Positions 36,467-44,507 of a stretch of 64,000 nt of DNA are shown here, in pieces; the stretch's first letter is position 1; each line of letters opens with the position of its first letter. The notes beneath the pieces were generated by a model, which made no database searches, was not told where the DNA came from, and saw only the letters and a program-made list of their open reading frames with translations. The position numbers were made by a program, and so were the translations under genes. This DNA comes from JAAFHB01 sp963677935 (GTDB taxonomy: Bacteria > Bacteroidota > Bacteroidia > Bacteroidales > Prolixibacteraceae): assembly GCA_963677935.2 (NCBI GenBank), contig CAXXEH010000003.1:2790001-2854000 (forward strand), given 5' to 3'.

Positions 36467-37093
36467 TTACAGTTCGTTGTTGACGGTAATCCAATGGATG
36501 CAGGTGTAACCCCTGGCTTTTACCAAATGATCGAGCAGTGTCGCATAACTAATGGCAAAATCAGTAACTGATTTTGGTGAACTTTGCAAACGGTTGATTC
36601 CCGGATGCGCGTTCCATTCAACACCTTGCCACATCATGCTCATGTAAACATCGACATTGTTACTCTGGCAATGGTCCAAAATACGGTAAAGCGTCTTCAT
36701 TTCATCATTGTCCCAAACAAATTTCTCCCGCTCCGGCTCGTACATTTCCATGGCTATCTCCACGCGTATAAAATCGAGCCCCAGCCAGGTTGCATGACGG
36801 CAGACATCGTCCCATGCTTTATCAAACGCCGCAACAACAGGGGGATTCCCTCCATAAGCACTGCCTTTGCAAGTACGATTGTCGCGACCAATAAGATCTG
36901 CATAATGAACAACATTCGGACCCATCGCATGCCACGAAGCACCTATACCACCAGCCATTACATGATTGATCTTCTCAAGGTTAACTGAGATATTATAGTC
37001 AGTTTCATTTGTTTGGTTTTGTGCCAAAGAGACATTACCAAAAGCAACAGATATCAGCAGAAGGAAAAATAGTTTTAACGCCTCTCCTTTCAT
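36467..37093 (-). pseudogene. Truncated GH-A clan TIM-barrel glycosidase (N-terminal half only)
   Basis: 208 residues with a signal peptide (LFFLLLISVAFGNVSLAQ). The protein then reads like the first half of a GH5/GH30/GH39-type barrel: GGIGASWHAMG, LGLDFIRVEIAMEMYEPE, NVDVYMSMMWQG, and finally HWITVNNEL, where Glu207 matches the acid/base Glu of the N-E-P motif. The frame then meets TAA. The second half of the barrel, with the nucleophile Glu, is missing; the 24-84 bp left before the next gene cannot encode it. A full enzyme of this type has more than 400 residues. Most likely a deletion remnant; production of a stable protein is doubtful. Confidence 0.7.
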
Positions 37094-37130
37094 TTATCTA
37101 TTTGTTTTATAAAATTTAATCCTGGTCCAA

Positions 37131-38036
37131 TCATTTCACAAAAGCATCCATTATTGGTTTCCCGGAAACCCAATCGTTTAAATGGAATCCCAACAGTGAT
37201 GCAACGGTAGGAGCCAGGTCATAAACAAAAACCGGGTGATTGATCTCATATCCTTTTTTAATCCCTTTCCCGCAGATCATTAACGGAACAACTATTTCGT
37301 CGGGAGTTGAACCTCCGTGTCCGGTTCCGATGCCTCCATGGTCAGCCACGATGAAAATGACCGTTTTTTCATACAATCCAGCTTTTTTCAGTTGATTGAT
37401 GATGACACCAACCAGACTATCAGCCTTTTCGACCGATTTCCGGTATTCGTCCGAACGGTACCCGCCATGATGACCTCCATGATCGACATTGTCGAGCTGT
37501 ATAAAGGTAAAAAGGGGGGCCTTTTCTGCCAGAAAATCACAAGCCAGTTTCGTAGTGGTATCTTCATCACTTCCCGGCTTGCTTAAATCACAGACACCTC
37601 TCTCAATGAAATTTCCAAAATCGCCCCAATGATAAATTGCGCCTGTAACCGCTTGCGGGAGATTCTTCCGGATCTCTCCAAATATAGTCGGGAACATATT
37701 GTGATCACCTTTAAATACGGGCTCCAATATTTTTTGATCGACCTTCCAACCGTTATTGCCGATCCCATGTCGCTCTACAGTCGCTCCGGTAAGGATCGAA
37801 CTCCATGCCGGACCGCTTACGCTGGGCATTACCGTTCTTGCCTCAAGTGACCATGCTCCCTTTCGCATTAACTCATTTAAAACCGGCGCTTTTGACATTT
37901 TTATTCCATGGGCTCCCAAACCATCAATCCCTATAACCAGTATATTCGGAAGTGATTTTGATAACTTTTCAGCATATAACCCAGGTATAATGCAGAAAAA
38001 GAGGAAGATCAGAACAAAAAATTTTGTAGTATTCAT
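37131..38036 (-). CDS. Alkaline-phosphatase-superfamily phosphodiesterase/phosphatase
   Basis: 301 residues, signal peptide about 1-22. The alkaline-phosphatase fold shows the two-metal site: Asp38 in IGIDGLGAHG, nucleophile Ser74 in MPSVSGPAW (most nucleotide pyrophosphatase relatives use Thr here), Asp182/His186 in QLDNVDHGG, Asp232-His233 in VADHGG and His240 in GTGHGG. No C-x-P-x-R sulfatase motif is present, so it is not a type I sulfatase. It may remove phosphate, phosphodiester or phosphonate substituents from the target glycan. It lies between the two duplicated propellers, next to the truncated GH-A gene. Confidence 0.83.
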   Translation of the reverse strand: MNTTKFFVLIFLFFCIIPGLYAEKLSKSLPNILVIGIDGLGAHGIKMSKAPVLNELMRKGAWSLEARTVMPSVSGPAWSSILTGATVERHGIGNNGWKVDQKILEPVFKGDHNMFPTIFGEIRKNLPQAVTGAIYHWGDFGNFIERGVCDLSKPGSDEDTTTKLACDFLAEKAPLFTFIQLDNVDHGGHHGGYRSDEYRKSVEKADSLVGVIINQLKKAGLYEKTVIFIVADHGGIGTGHGGSTPDEIVVPLMICGKGIKKGYEINHPVFVYDLAPTVASLLGFHLNDWVSGKPIMDAFVK

Positions 38037-38047
38037 ATTTTTAATTT

Positions 38048-39016
38048 TTAATCCCTTGCAGAAATTTTTATTCCAGGGATATTTTTAGGAAAATGATTTT
38101 CAAAAAACGATTTCTCTGCCCCATCGTACATGGCCACACGCACAGTTCCCCATGAAGCCTGGTCGCCCGTTGCATAAAAGAGATAGGTTTTCCCTTTGTA
38201 TTCGAGAATGTCTACATCCGAATTATTTTTCCCTTCTCCGGCGTCAGCCTCCAGTATCGGATTATAGGGACTTAATTCCCAATTTTCCAGATCTTTAGAA
38301 CGTGCCATATTGGAAATCCATCCATTGTGCCCTGCCAGGGGAGCATGCAGATAAATAACATAATAATAGGGTTGATGGTAACGGATAACAGGGCAGGCCG
38401 AATATACCCGGTTTTCCCCTGTAAAGGCCAGATCCGCTACTTTTGACCATTTTGATAAATCGGCTGATCGTGCAAATTTGAAACAGTATGGAACAGGCTG
38501 ATCCGATTCGTAAGCCATGACGTACCCGTTTTTATCCCGGCATACCGACGAATTAAACAGGTGTTCACCACCTTCAGGAAGGATGACCTTTTCTGTTTTC
38601 CAGTTTTTCAGGTCTGTGGTCATCATTCGGTCGATCCCTGTGGAATTCATGATACGACCAAATTCGGTAAATTCAAGGGAAAATACATTCAACTCATTTC
38701 CCGCGGCAAAGGCAGATACAAATGAATGGCCAATTCCAAATCGGGCGACTTCCTTTCCGGTCTGTAAATCGTCAATGTAAAGGTAGGCCTGATTCCCTCT
38801 GGTTAACTCTCCAAAGGGCCGGTGGTTGGCCACCAGGTATAATTTTGAATTAAAAAGCACAGGGGTATTTTCCATTGTTGCCCTTGCAGCGTCTGAAAAT
38901 GCAAATGGCAATTTAGTCAACAAAGGTTTCCCATGCAATTTCCGGGCATTAGCAGACGGATTAAAAATGAGCAGAAAAAAACTTATAGCCAGCAGTATAG
39001 TTAATATTTTGTCCAT
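38048..39016 (-). CDS. Five-bladed-propeller glycosidase-like protein, duplicate 2
   Basis: 322 residues with signal peptide MDKILTILLAISFFLLIF. Collinear with 35426-36382 over the whole mature length. Shared stretches include GKPLLTKLPFAFS versus RKPVLTKLPFALS, GGEHLFNSSVCRD, NGWISNMARSKDLENWELS and NSDVDILEYKGKTYLFYATG. Differences are spread out and mostly conservative, indicating an older duplication under selection. It has an extra short loop (GELTRGNQAYLYIDDL) near residue 70. Probably a secreted exo-glycosidase of the GH32/GH43-like propeller group or a related phosphorylase; not resolved. 11 bp from the phosphatase gene that follows. Confidence 0.68.
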   Translation of the reverse strand: MDKILTILLAISFFLLIFNPSANARKLHGKPLLTKLPFAFSDAARATMENTPVLFNSKLYLVANHRPFGELTRGNQAYLYIDDLQTGKEVARFGIGHSFVSAFAAGNELNVFSLEFTEFGRIMNSTGIDRMMTTDLKNWKTEKVILPEGGEHLFNSSVCRDKNGYVMAYESDQPVPYCFKFARSADLSKWSKVADLAFTGENRVYSACPVIRYHQPYYYVIYLHAPLAGHNGWISNMARSKDLENWELSPYNPILEADAGEGKNNSDVDILEYKGKTYLFYATGDQASWGTVRVAMYDGAEKSFFENHFPKNIPGIKISARD

Positions 39017-39035
39017 AGAAGTCGGGGTGGGATTC

Positions 39036-41648
39036 TTAGTTGGCTGATTTTAAAATTACTGTCGGATGTGCTAGTTCGCCTACTTTCCGTATTGGATAGC
39101 TATCCAGTGCCCGGCGTGCATAGGCCACTCGTCCCTCCTTAATCGCCACCTTTATATCTGCCAGTAATCGTACGGCACCCACAGGCAATTCTATTTTATC
39201 CTTGTTCAACTTTTCGATATTGGTTGTGGCTTTTAGGATCTGTTGTGTAAGCTGTGATATAATTTCTGCCGGCGGCGTTACTATAGAGCTAATAATCTCT
39301 GATTTCGGATCCATGCCCAAAGAACGGAGTTCATAGGGATTAAGTGTAATAATTAACTCATCTGAGGCTTTAATAGTTTGATTTGTGACCAGATTTGTAA
39401 GAAGGTTTAATTTTTTACCAAGTTTAAGTTTCACCTGAATGGGATAATACTCGCGGTTGACCAGGTAGAGATACCGTTTATTTCCGGTAACAAGTGTTCT
39501 GACAGCAACCGGATCAGTTGATGGACCAACAGTCCCGAATTTTTCAGCTGGCAAAGTACGATAGGCACTTGCAAATCCCTGCATCAATGCCGCGTGACCG
39601 GTATCCACAAACAGCCCTCCCCTGGTTATCCGGCAGGCATCCAGTTCTGCCAGGGCGTGGGTAAATGGTTCAAGATAGTGGATTCCCCCCTGAAATGGCG
39701 GGGTGATCCTCAACTGCGAATCCCACCAGAAATTGTCTTTGGGATACTCCGAATTGAGACGGCAAATACCTTCAGCTGGTTTTCCATTCATTACTTTAAG
39801 ATCTTTAGCCTGCTGATCATTGGGATCACAGGGAAACCATGAATTCTTTCCCCAGGCTTCAACCCATGAATCAAAAATAAATGCCCCGGGATGGTTTTGA
39901 TTTGCGATTAAATTCAGGGTGGTCTTATCCAGAAAATCATGGTCTCTAAAGCTGCAACTGTTTTCCAGCTTAGCTTCCGTTCCAGATGATCCCCAGCAGT
40001 CACGGTCGCGTGAGGCTACCATCGAATAATCGATTTCAATCCCCGGATCGTTTTTATAAAGCGCCGCATCAAAACCACCTTCACGATAGAGCTCATATAA
40101 CGATTTGCGTGCAAAAATCTGGTCCTGTGGTTTATCGGGCGTCCCTAACCATCCTGGAATGGTGGTTTCAGTCCACATTGTAATTGTCAGACGCATATCA
40201 GGTCGTGCCTTAATAATGATATCACGCATTTTCAGTAAAAGCTCCCTCACTTTTGCACAACGCCATTTTATCCAGAGTTCCTTCTGCTGAGCGGTTAAAA
40301 ATTGATACCTCCTTGAGAACCGGTCAGCTGCTTTGGCATCAACCGGTATAGAAATTCCTGTTTCTTTTTCAAAAAGTGCGGCCGTATAATCATCGTAACC
40401 GGATTTAAGGGAGTAAAACCAGGCGATTGTAGCGTGCCACATGTTCATGGATATCCCTTTAAACGCAGGTGATTTTCCATACTTATCCACAATTTCCTGA
40501 ATGATTCCAAGGACTGCTTTTTGTGTTACCGGATGAAGCGGATTAAACATCGGCCCTTTCCCGTAAGGCCCCCCCTTTTCACCATAGGCCCAATCTGTTA
40601 AAGTTCCATCCGCCTTTTTTGCGAAATTCATCACGTTGTACTCCGTAGTCCAGTCCTCAGCCGATGCCTGCACATTATCGTTCCAGAGCATATTGTTGTA
40701 GGTCTCCTTTCCGGCTTTAATCGCGTCCAGGTCAACATTCATATTTTGCATCAGAGTTCCTAATCTTAACAGAGTCAGGGCCGCCTGGAATTGAAGACCC
40801 TCCTTTTCAAATTTTGTGAGTAGCGTTGCCACCCAATCCTCGGGGTGGGAGGTCCAGCGACTGTATAATTTACGGTCGCGGCCGGCAACTACGCCAAAAT
40901 ACCCTGAAGGTTCCCTTTCTGATGGATAGATCGGCCCGTGGTACCAGATTATAGGGTAGGCAAGCAAATTTTGTCCGGTGAAATGCATATAGGTTGTAGT
41001 CCGGTCAAGCCATTCCTTGTCGTCGATTGCACCAAGACTGTAGGATGTTCCGCATGGATCTTCAAACTGTATTCCCAGGTCGCGTCGCAGAATATTTTTA
41101 TCCGTCTTTTGTATTTGCAGGGCAGGCAGGCCATCCAGTTCATAAATCTTTATATCCGAAACTGCTGCCGGCTCACCGTTACTCCAGGTCATAAATGCGA
41201 TGCTGCAATCGTTCCACCGTGGCCAGAATATCTTCCTGATTTCTTGAATTTTACCCGTAAGTGGCTGGTTAACCCCTGTGAAAACTCCAATTGTCATATC
41301 ATAGGTCGTCCCATCCATCATGCACATATACCTCCGTTTATCATCCGGATAGCGTACAACGGCAAGGTATGGTTTGCCAATATGTTCAACCTTGAAACGA
41401 TAACCAAATCGTGACAACGGCGCAGCCTCGGCTTCGCGGTATCGGCCGGCTGAAGAGCCTGACACCTGAACTTTCCCATGCGAGAAATAGGTGTTAACGG
41501 GATACTCTCTCGTACAATCAAATTCCGCTACCAATTTCTGACCGGATTGCTGCCCGTATATTGTGCCGGAGGTTAACAATGCAAATAAACAAAAGAAAAT
41601 AAACACGATTCTGATCTGTATTACTATTCCTGGATTTCTCATAATCAA
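39036..41648 (-). CDS. Unassigned exported protein with TIM-barrel-like core
   Basis: 870 residues, signal peptide about 1-32. Residues 35-175 form a beta-sandwich. Residues about 205-640 alternate strands and helices like a TIM barrel (GLQFQAALTLLRLG, NPLHPVTQKAVLGIIQEIVDK, AFKGISMNMWHATIAWFYS, LLLKMRDIIIKARPDMRLTI), with candidate catalytic Glu494 in TITMWTETTIPGW. A further beta-sandwich (about 700-780) follows the YLYLVNREYYPIQVKL pattern often seen after retaining glycosidase barrels. Helical residues about 800-850 end the protein. The layout resembles GHL10/GH42-like proteins, but no family motif could be assigned. Confidence 0.5.
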   Translation of the reverse strand: MIMRNPGIVIQIRIVFIFFCLFALLTSGTIYGQQSGQKLVAEFDCTREYPVNTYFSHGKVQVSGSSAGRYREAEAAPLSRFGYRFKVEHIGKPYLAVVRYPDDKRRYMCMMDGTTYDMTIGVFTGVNQPLTGKIQEIRKIFWPRWNDCSIAFMTWSNGEPAAVSDIKIYELDGLPALQIQKTDKNILRRDLGIQFEDPCGTSYSLGAIDDKEWLDRTTTYMHFTGQNLLAYPIIWYHGPIYPSEREPSGYFGVVAGRDRKLYSRWTSHPEDWVATLLTKFEKEGLQFQAALTLLRLGTLMQNMNVDLDAIKAGKETYNNMLWNDNVQASAEDWTTEYNVMNFAKKADGTLTDWAYGEKGGPYGKGPMFNPLHPVTQKAVLGIIQEIVDKYGKSPAFKGISMNMWHATIAWFYSLKSGYDDYTAALFEKETGISIPVDAKAADRFSRRYQFLTAQQKELWIKWRCAKVRELLLKMRDIIIKARPDMRLTITMWTETTIPGWLGTPDKPQDQIFARKSLYELYREGGFDAALYKNDPGIEIDYSMVASRDRDCWGSSGTEAKLENSCSFRDHDFLDKTTLNLIANQNHPGAFIFDSWVEAWGKNSWFPCDPNDQQAKDLKVMNGKPAEGICRLNSEYPKDNFWWDSQLRITPPFQGGIHYLEPFTHALAELDACRITRGGLFVDTGHAALMQGFASAYRTLPAEKFGTVGPSTDPVAVRTLVTGNKRYLYLVNREYYPIQVKLKLGKKLNLLTNLVTNQTIKASDELIITLNPYELRSLGMDPKSEIISSIVTPPAEIISQLTQQILKATTNIEKLNKDKIELPVGAVRLLADIKVAIKEGRVAYARRALDSYPIRKVGELAHPTVILKSAN

Positions 41649-41828
41649 GATTTTAGTTTGAATACATTAGTCATTTAATCTTATTTAGCGTACTGGAACC
41701 TTATGTCAGTATTCCCATTATCAGCCCACAGGAACTACCCTTGGGGGTTTTCAAATATCTGTCTACCTATAAGTACAAACTGGAACGCTGGAACACGTAG
41801 AGCTTTGAACCGGTTCTGGAAAGATAGT

Positions 41829-43010
41829 TTACTTTGTACCATCCTTTATCCTGAGTTTTCCTATTGAACTAAATAATTCCGCAGGCCAGGTTCCAAGCAT
41901 TATCATCCCTTGAGGAACCATTTGCTGAAATTGCACATATGCTTCTACTTTCCCATGTATGTCATATGGCACAACTGCTTTTTCCTGGCCATCCCCAATA
42001 CCGAAAACTTTATACCCCATCATTGAGCAATTGTCAAAGTCGATGTGTAAAAAGCGACCATCCTCTTTCACATTAACGATTCCGGTAGAAGGAACTCCAT
42101 TGGGTTGGGAGAAATTTAATGTAATTAAACGACTGTTTAGTACCTTAATGCGGGAGTAAAAACCAAAGCCGTAGTTTCCTCCCTGGATGGCATTATCAGG
42201 AGATACAAGGGTGCAATCATCGACGATGATATCGTAATCATCACAGGGGGTCTTATGATGAGCCCTGATATACAGTGCTCCTGCATCTCCCCAACTGTCA
42301 AGGCACATCATATAGGTACGGCGGTATACGATGGGCTCATCCTTTCGGCAGATTGGACCTGCAACACCGCCGCCAAATGCCCGGCCAATGCTAACGCAAT
42401 CTTCTACAATGACGGAAAACTCAGCACCACTCTCATTGGTCATGTCCCACGCCAATCCACCTTCGGCCCCCGTAGCATACAAATTCCGAAGAATCCATCG
42501 GTCCCAGACAATACCTGAAAAGTCGACTGTTTGTTGAGGCGGCGATCCTTTTGACAGGGCTTTGGTAATACCCCACCAGTCGATACTCTTAAGCCCTTTT
42601 TCAGGATCTCCTGCATCCAGAATAACCCAACCTTTTGCACCCGAACCTGCTTTGCCATCATAATCTCCGGTCATCATATTGTAAGCCCCCTTTGCCCCCT
42701 TGAAAGCTGGATACATATTGGCTTCAATATAGGTATCTGGACGTATGATGATCTTGTGTCCACCTTCATCGTCAGGAACTGCTGACAAAGCTGCTTGAAC
42801 CGTGCAAAATGCTTTCTTCCAGCTACTACCATCCGAATTGTCTCCCAGCTTAGAAACATAAATAACTTTACCCTTATGTCCTGCGGGGTTTGAATCTGTT
42901 GGATCTGAACCCGGGTTAGTTGAAAAAGAAAAACCAGGGAATAAAATGACAAGCAATGCCACTAAAACAAATGCCTTAATATATTCTGTGTAACAATTTT
43001 TTATTTTCAT
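41829..43010 (-). CDS. Secreted right-handed beta-helix protein (short type, copy 2)
   Basis: 393 residues, signal peptide about 1-30. A close relative of 2981-4213: GKVIYVSKLGDNSDGSSWKKAF, TVQAALSAVPDDEGG, IIIRPDTYIEANMYPAFKGA, WDRWILRNLYATGAEGG, IVEDCVSIGRAFGGG, LITLNFSQPNGVPSTGI and YVQFQQMVPQGM. The W-D-R-W-I-L-R-N-L-Y-A-T-G block and the E-D-C-V-S-I-G-R-A-F-G-G-G block are the best conserved and may form the functional face of the helix. No recognised lyase or hydrolase motif. 180 bp separate it from the unassigned 870-residue gene that follows. Confidence 0.7.
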   Translation of the reverse strand: MKIKNCYTEYIKAFVLVALLVILFPGFSFSTNPGSDPTDSNPAGHKGKVIYVSKLGDNSDGSSWKKAFCTVQAALSAVPDDEGGHKIIIRPDTYIEANMYPAFKGAKGAYNMMTGDYDGKAGSGAKGWVILDAGDPEKGLKSIDWWGITKALSKGSPPQQTVDFSGIVWDRWILRNLYATGAEGGLAWDMTNESGAEFSVIVEDCVSIGRAFGGGVAGPICRKDEPIVYRRTYMMCLDSWGDAGALYIRAHHKTPCDDYDIIVDDCTLVSPDNAIQGGNYGFGFYSRIKVLNSRLITLNFSQPNGVPSTGIVNVKEDGRFLHIDFDNCSMMGYKVFGIGDGQEKAVVPYDIHGKVEAYVQFQQMVPQGMIMLGTWPAELFSSIGKLRIKDGTK

Positions 43011-43154
43011 CCTTTAGTTCTTTAAAGACTGTTTTAATTTTGGTTTTAATAACTTTTCTTTTTGGTTAGGCAACAATTGGTATAGATGGTCTGAGCATAA
43101 AAATAATTTCAAGTATCCAGCCAATTCAGGGGGTAATCATATGCAATTTTCTCT

Positions 43155-44324
43155 TCAATCAGGATTTTCCTTTCTGCCACCTTCGCTAATTATTTTTCTT
43201 CGCTTATTTACTTCTACAATCCTGGAATCATAATCATTGCCCAAAATATCATCCTCTGTCAAGCTGGTCATAAGAATCATCTGCTCTTTAGTCCGATTAT
43301 AATCGTAAATAATACAAACAGATTCATCTTCTATCTGTTGACCATCGGGATATGAAACACCCTTCCGTTCATCAAGCAATAATCCTTTTGACCATGAATT
43401 ACCGTCATCTTTAGAAATGAATGCCATCAAATGGGAACGACCTGTCTTCATCCCGATAGGTCCGTGCTTCACAAGTATGAGGTTACCTGAAATCAACCGA
43501 TGAATAAAAAACCTTGCATTGGGATGTTGGAATATTGAAGGTACAAGCGGACTCCAGGATTTCCCTTTATCAGTTGAGATGCTTTCACCTATTCCATATT
43601 TTGTGCGTACCAACATCCAAAGTGAGCCATTCTTTTTTTCGATAACCATGTGTTCATCAAATTCCCGAACCTCTTTTGGAATATTTACAGCACCTTGTTC
43701 ATACCAGGTAAACCCTTTATCATTTGACATAATCACTTTGGCACTGTTATCTGTCAATCTCCAGGTTGAGGCTGGCAAAACCCATGTTCCATCTGAGAGC
43801 ACCATTGGTTTACACATCATCACCCCATTTGTTAAGCGCCTTGGTTCTGACCAGACCGGATTTTCAATATTAGAAGTAGCCGTATTTATTGACCAGACTC
43901 CTGCATTCGTTCCATCATGATCGACGGCCTGGGCCCAAAACAACCAGAGTTTCCCTGCCGGATCAATCCATGCCTCCGGATCAAAAGCCCTAACCGGGCC
44001 ATCGCCATCAGGATCAATTGCAAGGATTTCATTCCAGGTGATTCCTCCATCCCCACTTGTTGATACTGTCACATAATTATTACTATCCTCTCCTTCGGTG
44101 ATGCCGGTATACCATATTGCCCAAATACGCCCTCCCTGACTAACAGCAATACTTGGAATTCCGCTGAACTTTCTGGCTTCTTTGGAATATTGTTGGAGGG
44201 AAGATGGATTTTTAATCAATAGAGGAGGTTTTAAAAAAGCCTCCTCATCTTTTGCTTCAGATTTGTTAACAACCAGAAAACAAACCAGAAAAACGGCTAT
44301 TGATTTAATAAACATATTATTCAT
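43155..44324 (-). CDS. BNR/Asp-box sialidase-like six-bladed propeller protein
   Basis: 389 residues, signal peptide about 1-24. Four Asp-box repeats are visible: STSGDGGITW (88-97), SNDKGFTW (200-207), STDKGKSW (250-257) and SKDDGNSW (304-311). Other landmarks are the acid pair DEHMVIE (223-229) and SYPDGQQIED (324-333). This is the exo-alpha-sialidase (GH33-like) fold, but the arginine triad and catalytic Tyr of true sialidases were not confidently identified. Many proteins of this layout in polysaccharide loci act on other acidic sugars. Its ATG follows the A-rich tail of repeated element copy D directly. Confidence 0.72.
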   Translation of the reverse strand: MNNMFIKSIAVFLVCFLVVNKSEAKDEEAFLKPPLLIKNPSSLQQYSKEARKFSGIPSIAVSQGGRIWAIWYTGITEGEDSNNYVTVSTSGDGGITWNEILAIDPDGDGPVRAFDPEAWIDPAGKLWLFWAQAVDHDGTNAGVWSINTATSNIENPVWSEPRRLTNGVMMCKPMVLSDGTWVLPASTWRLTDNSAKVIMSNDKGFTWYEQGAVNIPKEVREFDEHMVIEKKNGSLWMLVRTKYGIGESISTDKGKSWSPLVPSIFQHPNARFFIHRLISGNLILVKHGPIGMKTGRSHLMAFISKDDGNSWSKGLLLDERKGVSYPDGQQIEDESVCIIYDYNRTKEQMILMTSLTEDDILGNDYDSRIVEVNKRRKIISEGGRKENPD

Positions 44325-44332
44325 CTGTATAT

Positions 44333-44413
44333 AATTTGTTTTTTAAAGGCCAGATGGAATCGCCATGAGGAAATATTCATTTCGGTTGGTGATATTCTTA
44401 TCATGGCGATTTC
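44333..44413 (-). repeat. Structured intercistronic element, copy D
   Basis: The core is at 44333-44359. AATCGCCATGA (44358-44368) pairs perfectly with TCATGGCGATT (44401-44411); outer G-T and G-C pairs extend it to 13. The loop of about 32 nt contains AACCGAA, also seen in copy B. The same stem in copy A has different bases that still pair. It lies between the GH78 gene and the sialidase-like gene, ending 8 nt before the latter's ATG. Confidence 0.8.
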
Positions 44414-44507
44414 ATTTGTACAAATTAAATAAAATTGAAGTCACATTATTGGAATATCACACATAAACACTGTTAAATTACCCAAGAGTGCTTGTGTTCA
44501 AATGAGT

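Noticed and set aside
37131..38036. Type I sulfatase
   Set aside because: The C/S-x-P-x-R activation motif is missing and the metal-site pattern fits phosphatases/phosphodiesterases.
41649..41828. Promoter or small gene in the 180-bp spacer
   Set aside because: No -33/-7 pair, no convincing frame and no repeat could be identified.
43155..44324. Definite neuraminidase annotation
   Set aside because: Asp boxes are clear, but the arginine triad and catalytic Tyr could not be placed, so only the fold is claimed.
44325..44360. Bacteroidota promoter (TTTG and TAnnTTTG boxes) inside the repeated element
   Set aside because: A TTTG is present, but the -7 box fits poorly and transcription would start inside the coding region in copies C and D.
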